DNA from: Lithobates sylvaticus
Lineage: Eukaryota > Chordata > Amphibia > Anura > Ranidae
DNA length: 64,000 nucleotides
NCBI GenBank assembly: GCA_028564925.1
Contig: CM053026.1
Location: 594,886,661-594,950,660, forward strand
Direction of reading: 5' to 3'
Positions within the stretch are counted from its first letter, which is position 1; every line of letters begins with the position of its first letter. This document shows positions 11,506-21,311 of this stretch, piece by piece. Below the pieces are notes generated by a model, which was not told where the DNA came from, made no database searches, and worked only from the letters and a program-made list of their open reading frames with translations. Both the position numbers and the translations under genes were made by a program.

Positions 11506-12010
11506 ATTACAAATCTTGATCTAATAGTTCACAGCAGGGCCCATTCCTGCGCCCACCAAGAGTAACTATGAGGGCCTACAGTCTTGTGGCAACACCGTCC
11601 ACCACCACCGCCAAAGGCCCAATTTTTCTGCCCTGTTCATCAGGTGCTTGCAATTACAAATCTTGATCTAATAGTTCACAGCAGGGCCCATTCCTGCGCC
11701 CACCAAGAGTAACTATGAGGGCCTACAGTCTTGTGGCAACACCGTCCACCACCACCGCCAAAGGCCCAATTTTTCTGCCCTGTTCATCAGGTGCTTGCAA
11801 TTACAAATCTTGATCTAATAACTCACAGCAGGGCCCATTCCTGCGCCCACCAAGAGTAACTGTGAGAGCTTACAGTCTTGTGGCAACACCGTCCACCACC
11901 ACCACCACCACCACCCCCAATTTTTCTGCCCTGTTCAACAGGTGCATGCAATTACAAATCTTGATCTATTAACTCACAGCAGGGCCCATTCCTGTGCCCA
12001 CCAGTCTTGT
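11506..12010 (+). repeat. 147-bp tandem array, subfamily B
   Basis: AAATCTTGATCTA recurs at 11511, 11658, 11805 and 11956, again with a spacing of 147 bp. The units share AAGGC-CAATTTTTC and CCTGTTxA(T/A)CAGG with subfamily A. The two blocks are therefore one array with two diverged subfamilies. Confidence 0.85.
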
Positions 12011-12861
12011 GGCTACACCAACATCTAATAGGGCAAATTTCTGCAGAGTATATACGCCAGGCCCCTACTTTCATACATCCAACTTACAAACGACTCCTAC
12101 TTGCAAATGGAAAGAGAAAACAGGAAGTGAGAGGAAATCTACCCCTAGGAAGGGAAATTCTATCCTGTTAGATTTAATTTGGGAAAAAGGTATCTCCTCT
12201 CTACTGATACTTTATCACCAATCCTTGTTTCAATTAAAACCCCACTTTTCCAAAAACATTTGTCATTGGGACGGAAAGTGAGGTGACATGTTCTGAACAG
12301 ATGTGCAAAGACAGCAAATGTTACAGGGGTGATAACCCCTCCCTATGTTCTCCAAAAAGCTTAAAAAATAGATTTTTTTGGGATGGAGCTACACTTCATA
12401 ATGTACCTGTTCAGATTCTACTTAAGATCAAACCTAAAGCCGCAAGTGGTTTTAAATGCTTCTTTTTTTCCTTTACAAATGTCATTTTGTGCAAGGACAG
12501 TTCTAAACACGGGAAACACATGCCACTTCACAGGCATACTTTGGACACCCCCCAGGTACCATATTTAAAGGAAAATGTCACTTTTTTTTTTTCACTTTAT
12601 GCATCATTAAAATGACTGCTCCCGAAAAAACGTTAGTTTTTAAAAGTTCTTTTTGCATTGATATATGTCCCCTGGGGCAGGACCCGGGTCCCCAAACCTG
12701 TTTTATGACATTAACATGCATATTGGCCGTTGTAATTAGCACTTTTGATTTCGAACGTTCGCGTCCATTATAACGTATAGGGTTCGAAAATTCGCGCGAA
12801 CTTTCGGTCCGTTCGAAGGTTCTGGTTCGAACCGAACCCGGGGGTGTTCGGCTCATCCCTA
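12011..12861 (+). other. hAT 3' terminal region
   Basis: Non-coding. It holds A/T runs and, near 12748-12835, repeated TTCGAA/GTTCG motifs that approach the right terminal inverted repeat ending at 12861. Such subterminal repeats are usual transposase-binding sites in hATs, but that role is inferred here. Confidence 0.6.
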
Positions 12862-12869
12862 CCTATTAT
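12862..12869. repeat. hAT target-site duplication, right
   Basis: CCTATTAT, identical to 2672-2679. It marks the exact right boundary of the 10.2 kb hAT. Confidence 0.92.
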
Positions 12870-13083
12870 ACAGTCAAGCTCTTCTATATGAGAGTTTAAA
12901 ATGGCTTTGCAAACAAAACTTTCTATTAACAAGGATGCCACCTCAGATTTTCTCTCTCTTTCTCTACAGGCCAACATGGCCTGTTTCTCCCACAAGGATT
13001 GAGAATTTGTGATGAATTTTGCTTCCTCTTCAAAGGATAAGTACACCTAATTAAGCTAGTTTTTAAGGATCCCAGTTGTGCAT
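12870..13083. other. Flank between hAT and palindromic insertion
   Basis: Single-copy-looking sequence with no coding evidence. A pyrimidine tract ending CTACAG (12951-12969) resembles a splice acceptor, but no conserved downstream frame supports an exon. Confidence 0.35.
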
Positions 13084-13098
13084 CTACCACCCTTCATT
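13084..13098. repeat. 15-bp target duplication, left
   Basis: CTACCACCCTTCATT recurs exactly at 15636-15650. The bases just outside differ (T versus A). The palindrome's left arm starts at the very next base. Confidence 0.92.
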
Positions 13099-14255
13099 TT
13101 GGTGGGGTTTTTGGTGTTGGGGCGCTTTAAATCTATAGCAATCACGAAAACTAAAACTATTAAACGATATTAGTAAACACTTTCAAAGGTGGTGTAGGTG
13201 CCTCCAATTATGATGTACGAATCCCTGGTGCAAAGCTCATAAACAGGATGGTGTGAACCTCCTGTTATATCATATAATTAGATAGTGATTAATCCAAAAA
13301 ACTTGATATAGTGATGGAAAAAATTCCTATAAGTGCTATTTGGTGTGTATAGCACACACTACAACAGGAAAAACAATATTTTAGTGCTCCCACATATTAA
13401 ACATTCATCTCTAAATATAGATGTATTCAAACAAAAAAAGAAAACACAAAATAAAACAGTGAACCACAGCCAGTGGTAAATGGGAGTCACACCTCAGGGT
13501 GACCCCACCTCTCCTTAATAAAGTCCAAAGTCCAACATAAACCTGGACGTGAATAGTGACTTTGTTGATAAAATAATGTCTCTGAAAACCTTATTTTTCA
13601 AAACATATATATGTGCAAAAAAACCACAATAGAACCGCACACAAAAAAATATAAATCAAAAAGTTCATGAGATAGTTCACAACAGTTGAGTGTTGAATTG
13701 CATTTTTCCTTATTATCTGTGAATCCCTTCACCGCATAGAGATAACTCTTCTTTCACCCAGGTGATAATAATAGTAAAGCTGGCCTCTTACCAAAAGACG
13801 TTGATTGTTTTAACTAAAAAACAATCGCATGCGCTTGTTACAGGGCACAGCCTGTTTAGATACACCAAAAGACACAAATTTGAGACACCTCGTCCTCCTC
13901 CTCTCAGATTGGCTCAGATCAGGTCATGGATAGGCAAATATGTGGAATTAAAAAGACACTTCATAGTGTAATTTTGCTTTTTTATTTTTTAAAACAATAA
14001 AACAGAAAGCCAAATGGCCACTCACTTTTCCCGGTGCCCGCCCGGCACTGGGGCTGCTCGCTCTAAAAAACGGTGGTAGGTTGGATGTAGGAAGCTCTCC
14101 CTCTAAAAGGATTCCAGGGGCGATCGGCGTGCGTGTCAACCTCCTCGCGCCGTCAGCCAGCAACACCGGATATCCTGGGAAGCTTACGTTCAAAAGTAGT
14201 GATCAGATACCGCCTCCGACGTACGTTTCGTAATTTTTACGTCATCAGGGGGGCC
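13099..14255 (-). repeat. Left arm of the 2.3 kb palindrome
   Basis: This is the reverse complement of 14261-15417. It ends exactly at the left target duplication, so the copy is shortened at its 3' side by 218 bp relative to the right arm. Confidence 0.9.
14225..14248 (-). ncRNA. Hammerhead-like motif, mirrored copy
   Basis: Reverse complement of the motif at 14268-14291. It is present because the whole arm is duplicated. Confidence 0.4.
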
Positions 14256-14260
14256 TCCCT

Positions 14261-15417
14261 GGCCCCCCTGATGACGTAAAAATTACGAAACGTACGTCGG
14301 AGGCGGTATCTGATCACTACTTTTGAACGTAAGCTTCCCAGGATATCCGGTGTTGCTGGCTGACGGCGCGAGGAGGTTGACACGCACGCCGATCGCCCCT
14401 GGAATCCTTTTAGAGGGAGAGCTTCCTACATCCAACCTACCACCGTTTTTTAGAGCGAGCAGCCCCAGTGCCGGGCGGGCACCGGGAAAAGTGAGTGGCC
14501 ATTTGGCTTTCTGTTTTATTGTTTTAAAAAATAAAAAAGCAAAATTACACTATGAAGTGTCTTTTTAATTCCACATATTTGCCTATCCATGACCTGATCT
14601 GAGCCAATCTGAGAGGAGGAGGACGAGGTGTCTCAAATTTGTGTCTTTTGGTGTATCTAAACAGGCTGTGCCCTGTAACAAGCGCATGCGATTGTTTTTT
14701 AGTTAAAACAATCAACGTCTTTTGGTAAGAGGCCAGCTTTACTATTATTATCACCTGGGTGAAAGAAGAGTTATCTCTATGCGGTGAAGGGATTCACAGA
14801 TAATAAGGAAAAATGCAATTCAACACTCAACTGTTGTGAACTATCTCATGAACTTTTTGATTTATATTTTTTTGTGTGCGGTTCTATTGTGGTTTTTTTG
14901 CACATATATATGTTTTGAAAAATAAGGTTTTCAGAGACATTATTTTATCAACAAAGTCACTATTCACGTCCAGGTTTATGTTGGACTTTGGACTTTATTA
15001 AGGAGAGGTGGGGTCACCCTGAGGTGTGACTCCCATTTACCACTGGCTGTGGTTCACTGTTTTATTTTGTGTTTTCTTTTTTTGTTTGAATACATCTATA
15101 TTTAGAGATGAATGTTTAATATGTGGGAGCACTAAAATATTGTTTTTCCTGTTGTAGTGTGTGCTATACACACCAAATAGCACTTATAGGAATTTTTTCC
15201 ATCACTATATCAAGTTTTTTGGATTAATCACTATCTAATTATATGATATAACAGGAGGTTCACACCATCCTGTTTATGAGCTTTGCACCAGGGATTCGTA
15301 CATCATAATTGGAGGCACCTACACCACCTTTGAAAGTGTTTACTAATATCGTTTAATAGTTTTAGTTTTCGTGATTGCTATAGATTTAAAGCGCCCCAAC
15401 ACCAAAAACCCCACCAA
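14261..15417 (+). repeat. Right arm of the 2.3 kb palindrome
   Basis: The plus-sense copy. It begins GGCCCCCC just ahead of CTGATGA and contains no recognisable coding domain. Confidence 0.9.
14268..14291 (+). ncRNA. Hammerhead-like motif at the palindrome axis
   Basis: CTGATGA, one C, a stem GTAA/TTAC closed by AAA, then GAAAC. The order matches the hammerhead core (CUGANGA, stem II, GAAA). One extra base before stem II is unlike the canonical ribozyme, so self-cleavage is uncertain. Penelope-like elements are known to carry hammerhead motifs near their ends. Confidence 0.45.
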
Positions 15418-15635
15418 CTCATCAAATCTAAGGATTTCAAAGGGAGCAGCTGTTTTTAATTAACATTTATCTAAGGCGGGTGACAATACGTAGAGTTTTT
15501 TCATCACTCTGTCACCACCGCATATTAACATCATATATTTCATATATTTCATTATATATATTTTTTTTGATACATTTTTTTCTCTTTTCCAAGCGCGGGG
15601 TTGAGATAACCCATTTATAGGGATATCTACATTTA

Positions 15636-15650
15636 CTACCACCCTTCATT
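15636..15650. repeat. 15-bp target duplication, right
   Basis: CTACCACCCTTCATT, identical to 13084-13098. It closes the palindromic insertion. Confidence 0.92.
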
Positions 15651-16144
15651 GTTGACCTAGCTTTCCATGGAGTTTCAATTTTCTGCAGGATCAGAGGAAT
15701 CAAAATTGCTGGCCATTTATTTCTATAGGCATGCTTGGGGAGGAGCCTCCCCTTTTAGTACATACTACTCCAGTTAAAAGAAAAACTATTTGATGGGAAT
15801 TGAATGTGTGAGACTGCCAACATCCTGAACATAGAGAGAAAGGATATGCAACAAGTGCAGCAAGAGCCACCCCCTTGGAATTTTAAGGCAGAAATGAGAG
15901 TAACAGTGTAAGTAAAAGGCAACAAAGCCACTTTTAGTGAGTACACAATATGATAAAATTTAGCCATCCCTAAGGTATACTTTCTGGCACTTAATCGCAT
16001 ACATTTCAACTTCAGAGGTGGCGATTTCAATAAATGCCTCCTCCAATGTGAGTTGAGATGGGTATTTTTATTTACAGGCCACTTCACCACCTGGCCTCAA
16101 TGAGGCATTACATTTTAAGTCTTTTCTTCCAGGCTTTGTCTCAG
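15651..16144. other. Flank carrying a dispersed repeat
   Basis: No gene. About 15826-15977 on the minus strand matches 30430-30590 on the plus strand at roughly 80% by eye, including ATTTCTGCCTTAAAA and GGTGGCTCTTGCT. In the second location this sequence lies downstream of a hammerhead-like motif, so it is probably an old Penelope-type or derived short element. Confidence 0.5.
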
Positions 16145-16157
16145 GGGGCTGTGAATT
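16145..16157. repeat. L1 target duplication, left
   Basis: GGGGCTGTGAATT recurs at 23475-23487. It is followed by a short T-run, the A-tail of the minus-strand L1. The exact edge is ambiguous by two T's. Confidence 0.88.
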
Positions 16158-16702
16158 TTTTTTTGTTTAATAAATGTTTATTGAGGGAATACAAGACATA
16201 CAAATAATATAAACCTTCAAAACAGACCATGCAACTTTTGCGTTTAGAGCGTGAGTGATTTCAGACAGTGTTCAAAGCTTAAAACGGCCACTACTAGCTC
16301 TATTGTATACTTTTGGAGAGAATTTATCTCCATGAACCTCTAGTCCAACAGGCAAATACACAAACACTTGAACATTACATCCGTAATGGTGGTCAATAAT
16401 CAAACCAGGTGAAATATAAAAAAGAAATAAAAATAAAAAGTGCATAGTCTATGCATATGTATTCTAGTGTTTAGAAAAAACAGGGGGAGGGGGTAAAGAG
16501 ATTGGAGTAGAAAGTGAAGGAAGAAGAAGAGGGGAGAAGAGGGGGGGGGAGTGGCCGGCATGCATGCATGATACCTTCATACAATAAGTCTTAAAGTGTG
16601 CTATCTCAAGAAACAGGGGTATGCAAACATTTAAGCAGTGGTCTCAAAAGGCCGCTTAGGGTAAACGAGGCCCAGCCTCATGTATGAACTCGGACCCATC
16701 GC
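16158..16702 (-). other. L1 3' UTR and A-tail
   Basis: On the element's sense strand it holds a long pyrimidine tract (16482-16551), an AATAAA signal (complement of 16177-16182) and an A-tail of 7-9 residues. The pyrimidine tract after ORF2 is also present in the second L1 at 30935-34270. Confidence 0.75.
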
Positions 16703-19700
16703 TCATTGAATAATTATCTCCTTATAGGCAGTAGTGGTTTTAAAGTCCGTCCATTGGGACCAAGTCAGGGTGTGGCGATCCGAGGTGTTCCTGTCGTGGT
16801 GTGTGATGTCTTCCATAAGGGCAACTTCGGATATTTTTTGAAACCACTTTTTCATTGTTGGGGCCTCAGACTGGCCCCATAGGGCAGGTATTAATGCCTT
16901 GGCTGTGTTGAGTAGGTGAGGAACTATAGAGCGTTTGTATTTTCCAATTGGTTCCTTGGTTGCGTGGAAGAGGATGGTCCATGGTTCGGAGGGGAGATTG
17001 ACATTGGAGATCTGGTGTATGCTTTGGATGACCTTGGCCCAGAAGGGACGAATGAGTGGGCACGACCACCATATGTGTGCATGGGTTGCTTTGCTCCCAC
17101 AATTCCTCCAACACAACGGGGAATTGGCGGGGAACATCTGATGGAGCTTTGATGGGGTATAGTGCCATCTAGTTAACAATTTGTAATTTACCTCGGTCAT
17201 TTTTGACGCTATTGAGGAGGTGTGTGCCAACATCAGGACTTTGTCCTTTTGGTTGTCCGAGAGGCAGGAGTCCAGATCTGCCTCCCACTTGGCAAGATAG
17301 GAAGGGTATTCATCATCCTGTAGCTTGATGATTGCTTTATAAAAAAGTGAAATACAGTGTTCAGGTGGGTCTGCTGGATAAAGTATTTCCTCAATGCCGT
17401 TCAAGTCTTGTAACCCCCTCAGTGGCTGCTGAAGAGAACCTAGGAAATGTCGTAGTTGGTTGAACCTCCATTTGTCAAGGAACACTAGTGGTTTGGGACC
17501 AAGAATCTCCCTTAAGGGTTTGAGAGTGTTGGCTTGAAGAATATGATGGAGTAGGAGAGGTCTATTTGGGGACCAAGTCTTGAAGCCTGGATCTAGTTGC
17601 CCGGGGGGGAAGTAGGCATTGCCTAGGAGCGGCAGCAAGGGTGATGTGTATGACCATGAAAACTTCCTATGCAGAGAGTCCCAGATGTCCAAGGTGGAAG
17701 TGGTTAATGAGGAGGTAGTTGTAGCGAGGTGCCTATAGGGGCGTGGGAGCCATGGAGTGACCGCAAGATCTGCGTTACTTAGGGCATTTTCTAGACTTAC
17801 CCATAATTTAGAATTGGCTGCATATCTCCACTCTGAGATCCTAGACAGGACCACAGCGGTATAGTACGCCTTAAAATTTGGGAGGGCCAGTCCCCCAGAG
17901 CCCTTGGAACGGAAAAGTATATCCCTGGAAACTCTGGGGTGGCTGTTCCTCCAGATAAAGCGGGAGACCATGGTCTGCAGTAAAGTGAAGAACCCTATGG
18001 GCACACCCATTGGGAGCATTTGGAAGTAGAATAGCACTCTAGGCAGGATGTTCATCTTTACTATGTTCACTCTACCCAGCCATGTATGTGCAAGCGTTTT
18101 CCATTTTGTGAGGTCTTTTCTGATGTTATTCAATAGAGGGACATAATTATGTTTAAAGAGGGAATGGATATTAGGCGTGAGAAATACCCCCAGGTACTTC
18201 ATGCTACGGTGCACCCATCTAAAAGGGAAGAGGGGTTTTATTCGTTCTGCCTCCCTGCTCGGTAGGTTAATATTTAAAATCTCTGACTTCGATAAGTTTA
18301 TTTTAAAGTTAGATATCGTCTGATAGGTAGAGAAGGCCTTCATTAGGTTGGGGAGTGAGATATGGGGTTGTTGTGTGAAAAATAAAATATCGTCGGCGTA
18401 GGCCGCGTATTTGTGAGTTTTATTTCCTACCTGGATCCCGTGTATGTTAACATCCCGTCTCACGGTTGCTAGGAAAGGTTCAAGGGTAAGGGCGAATAGG
18501 AGGGGTGAGAGGGGGCAGCCCTGTCTAGTCCCATTAAACAGTTGGAATGAGTCACTAAGTGTACCATTTATTCGAATTTGGGCTGTGGGACAGGAGTATA
18601 GAGAGGTAATGCAATGGAACATTTTGGGCCCCAGCCCAAAATGGCGTAGGGTCATTTTCAGGTAGTCCCAGTCCACCCTATCGAACGCTTTTTCAGCGTC
18701 AGTAGATATAAGTAGGGTGGACTGGGCCGACCTTTGTGCATATTGTATTAGCGATATTGCACGAAGGGAATTGTCTTTGGCTTCTCTATGCGGCATGAAG
18801 CCCGTCTGGTCTGTGGAGACCCAGCTGGGAATAAGGGGGAGTAGTCTATTGGCCATTACTTTAGAGTACAATTTGATGTCGACATTTAACAGGGAGATCG
18901 GCCTGTAGCTGCTACATTGGGTAGGGTCCTTTCCCGGTTTGGGGATGACCGTAATGTGAGCTGTAAGGGATTCTGGGCGAAGTCCTGAGGACTGCGAGAT
19001 AGAGTTGGCGTAGGCCGTAAGGCGGGGTAATAGAACATCGCTGAATTTTTTGTAGTAGAGGATGGTGTATCCGTCCGGACCTGGGGCTTTACCTGTCGGG
19101 GATGATTTTAAGGCCGCCTGGAATTCCTCAACAGAGAAATCAGACTCCAGTTCCTTGAGGGCCCGGGGAGCCAGTTTTGGCAAATTAGCTCCTTTTAGAT
19201 ATGAGAGCATGCGCCGCCGCCTTTCTTTTGTAGTCAGGGACGGTGAGTCGCATTGAACATTGTATAGTTCCGCATAGTATTCCCTGAAGGCCTTCGCTAT
19301 ATGTGGAGTCGCGTGCACTAAATTCCCATTAGGTAGTTTTATTTTTGGTATGAATGACCTAGTCTGTTTTTCTTTAAGTGATGATCTCGCTAGCTGTCTA
19401 CCCGGTTTGTTCCCCCACTCGTATAGTTTTTGCGAGTATTGTTGAAATTTTCTAGTGGTGTCTACATTCAGGAGATTTTTCAATTCTTCCCGTTTCAGCG
19501 TAAGAGCTTCTAGGTGTGCTGTGTGTAAGGAGAGTTTGTGTTGTTTGTCAAGGTCTGTTATTTCCTGCAGGACCCGTTTGAGTTGTTGACCATGCTCTCT
19601 CTTTTTCCTCGCCCCTAGTTCGATTAGCCGACCTCTCATGGTAGCCTTGTGGGCTTCCCAAACTATAGCTGGTGAGGTCTCCGAGGGCTTATTTTCATTA

Positions 19701-20536
19701 AAATATTGCGATATCTGTGTTGATATCATTGCTACTTCAGCTTCATTGGATAGAAGGGAATCATTAAGTTTCCAGTTATAGGAGCGGCGAGCCAGAGAGG
19801 GCATGCTCAAAGAAATCGAGACAGGTGCGTGGTCTGACAACGTTGCGGTGCCTATATTCGCGGTTTGTAGTTGTGGGAGATGGTAATGGTCTATAAAAAT
19901 ATTATCAATGCGGGAATAAGATTGGTGCGTTTTTGAGAAATGAGAGAAATCTTTGTCCTTGGGATGAAGTAAACGCCAAGCGTCAACTAATTGTCGCTCT
20001 GTGAGTCTTTTTTTAACATAGGCTAGACGTTTAAAGGGTATGTAGGAGCGCCCCTGGGAAGTGTCCAGTACGGGATCTAAGGGCATATTTATATCCCCCG
20101 CTAATATCACTAGGCCCTCTGCAAACTCAGACAATTTCGTTAGGATTTGGGAAAAGAAGGCGGGTTGGTTGTGGTTCGGAGAGTAAATATTTGCCAATGT
20201 GCAATGGGTGTTGCCCAGATAGCCCTTCAAAAAAAGAAAGCGACCATGGTCATCCGCGCTCATTGTCACTAGCCGAAAGGGTGCGTCTCTACCAAAGCCT
20301 ATGGCCACACCTTTTGCTTTGTTTGTGTCTGAAAGACTATAATACCACTGAGGGAAATAAGGCGAGGTCAGTTTGACCTGTGTGTTGTGTGTCAGATGTG
20401 TTTCCTGAAGGAATGCAACTGAGGTGGCTGATTTACGTAGCTCATGGGTTATCTGATGCCTTTTGGCTGCAACATTCAATCCCCTGACGTTGTAGGAGGT
20501 GATTTTAATTGTGGCCATTATATCGGTAGGACGCAC
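16703..20536 (-). CDS. L1 ORF2: endonuclease and reverse transcriptase
   Basis: A 1277-residue protein performing target-primed reverse transcription. The N-terminal apurinic-like endonuclease shows ITSYNVRGLN near residue 15, FLQETHL, LAGDINMPLD and a terminal SDHAPVS near 230. The reverse transcriptase follows: IPKPGKDP, the motif STDAEKAFDRVDW, GTRQGCPLSPLLF and the catalytic AYADDILFF near residue 710. A C-terminal C-x3-C...H...C knuckle lies in CWRNCGSKATHAHIWWSC. The second Met (MATIKITSYNVRG, 20518) is the likelier true start, since the endonuclease begins there. All key residues are present and length is usual for the L1 clade. It is related to, but clearly different from, the ORF2 at 30935-33943. 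Confidence 0.95.
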   Translation of the reverse strand: MRPTDIMATIKITSYNVRGLNVAAKRHQITHELRKSATSVAFLQETHLTHNTQVKLTSPYFPQWYYSLSDTNKAKGVAIGFGRDAPFRLVTMSADDHGRFLFLKGYLGNTHCTLANIYSPNHNQPAFFSQILTKLSEFAEGLVILAGDINMPLDPVLDTSQGRSYIPFKRLAYVKKRLTERQLVDAWRLLHPKDKDFSHFSKTHQSYSRIDNIFIDHYHLPQLQTANIGTATLSDHAPVSISLSMPSLARRSYNWKLNDSLLSNEAEVAMISTQISQYFNENKPSETSPAIVWEAHKATMRGRLIELGARKKREHGQQLKRVLQEITDLDKQHKLSLHTAHLEALTLKREELKNLLNVDTTRKFQQYSQKLYEWGNKPGRQLARSSLKEKQTRSFIPKIKLPNGNLVHATPHIAKAFREYYAELYNVQCDSPSLTTKERRRRMLSYLKGANLPKLAPRALKELESDFSVEEFQAALKSSPTGKAPGPDGYTILYYKKFSDVLLPRLTAYANSISQSSGLRPESLTAHITVIPKPGKDPTQCSSYRPISLLNVDIKLYSKVMANRLLPLIPSWVSTDQTGFMPHREAKDNSLRAISLIQYAQRSAQSTLLISTDAEKAFDRVDWDYLKMTLRHFGLGPKMFHCITSLYSCPTAQIRINGTLSDSFQLFNGTRQGCPLSPLLFALTLEPFLATVRRDVNIHGIQVGNKTHKYAAYADDILFFTQQPHISLPNLMKAFSTYQTISNFKINLSKSEILNINLPSREAERIKPLFPFRWVHRSMKYLGVFLTPNIHSLFKHNYVPLLNNIRKDLTKWKTLAHTWLGRVNIVKMNILPRVLFYFQMLPMGVPIGFFTLLQTMVSRFIWRNSHPRVSRDILFRSKGSGGLALPNFKAYYTAVVLSRISEWRYAANSKLWVSLENALSNADLAVTPWLPRPYRHLATTTSSLTTSTLDIWDSLHRKFSWSYTSPLLPLLGNAYFPPGQLDPGFKTWSPNRPLLLHHILQANTLKPLREILGPKPLVFLDKWRFNQLRHFLGSLQQPLRGLQDLNGIEEILYPADPPEHCISLFYKAIIKLQDDEYPSYLAKWEADLDSCLSDNQKDKVLMLAHTSSIASKMTEVNYKLLTRWHYTPSKLHQMFPANSPLCWRNCGSKATHAHIWWSCPLIRPFWAKVIQSIHQISNVNLPSEPWTILFHATKEPIGKYKRSIVPHLLNTAKALIPALWGQSEAPTMKKWFQKISEVALMEDITHHDRNTSDRHTLTWSQWTDFKTTTAYKEIIIQ

Positions 20537-21311
20537 CCCTCAAGCTTAAAAGACCATGCATGCCAACCACTGGGGGGGGGGGAGGTGAGGAGGAGGGTGA
20601 TAGTGTGAGTGGGAAAAAAGAAAAGAGAGAAAGGAGAAACAGACAATTTTACAAAGACAACGAAAACGTCCAAATGGACACATTTGGGAAATCTTAACCT
20701 GTCACGCAGAGTCCTGCGGTGAACCCTGTGGGGAGAGAGAGAGCGGGCCTCCGTCCATGGCCCCAAAGTGGGCCTGGACCGAAAAACTCGGGGGCTGCCC
20801 ATTCTCACCCACCCCAGGAGAAGGTGTGGGCGGGGGGGCGTACCGTATAAAAGGTACGTGGGAGCAGTGCGCTCCGCCCGCATCCAGCTATATTGCAAGT
20901 GATATAGGTGTAAACATTTTGCTCCTACAAAAAAATATAAAATATAAAATATAAAAAAAAAAATAAAAAAATGAGTATTAATCAAACCCATTTGATCAGA
21001 AAACCTTAACTGATGAGACAACAATTATGCAACATTACAACAGGCAGGGGTACTCAACCAACTGTACGAAGTTCTCATGTGGGGCTGTCCGCTGTGTTCC
21101 TGGCAAGTCACCAAAGAGTGGATCTTGTCCAAATGAGTAGTCAAGAGTAGGAACATATTCATTGTCAGTGTACATCCCTTCTTTTAAGTGCTTCTTGGAG
21201 TACCAGACCCTGCAACCAGTTAAACATAGAGAGAAATCGCGAAAAACAAAAATGGAGTAAGTAGTAAGCGGAATCAGCAAGTGTAGCCTTTTGGCTAGTC
21301 GGCCCTTTTTC
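20537..21311 (-). other. Inter-ORF spacer of the L1
   Basis: 775 bp separate the ORF1 stop from the ORF2 start, much longer than the roughly 60-bp spacer of human L1. Frames inside it are short and low-complexity. ORF2 is therefore probably translated by an internal entry or from a separate transcript. I can see no specific structure that proves either. Confidence 0.6.

Larger units (their letters stand above)
2680..12861 (+). mobile_element. Giant hAT transposon, 10.2 kb
   Basis: The termini read TAAGGATGGGCCCGG at the left and, on the minus strand, TAGGGATGAGCCGAA at the right. They are imperfect inverted repeats bounded by perfect 8-bp duplications. Internal order is: four promoter hairpins, a TATA box, arrays of about 65 bp (3143-7095), the transposase (7111-10340), an array of 147 bp (10447-12010) and a terminal TTCGAA-rich region. 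More than half of the length is tandem repeat, which explains a size two to three times that of an ordinary hAT. The exact target duplication and long open frames indicate a recent insertion. The transposase carries one frameshift. Confidence 0.92.
13099..15635 (+). mobile_element. Palindromic (head-to-head) retro-insertion, Penelope-like signature
   Basis: The arms 13099-14255 and 14261-15417 are reverse complements over 1157 bp around a 5-nt spacer, and I saw no mismatch where I compared them. The right arm continues 218 bp further (15418-15635) to the right target duplication. The long open frames in the arms are mirror copies of each other and resemble no known protein. A hammerhead-like motif lies beside the axis. 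The layout fits a retro-insertion whose 5' part was copied twice, in opposite directions. The machinery is probably Penelope-like or LINE-like, judged from the motif and the 15-bp duplication. Confidence 0.82.

Noticed and set aside
12951-13032. Host exon after a splice-acceptor-like site
   Set aside because: Only the acceptor-like tract is present. The frame is short and no donor or homology supports it.
13762-14754. Mirror-image open frames as real proteins
   Set aside because: They are reverse-complement copies forced by the palindrome, with no recognisable domain and no start context.
13099-15417. Palindrome as an assembly or read artefact
   Set aside because: Exact 15-bp duplications abut the arms, and the right copy extends 218 bp further. 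A chimeric read would not produce this. Read-level proof is still lacking.
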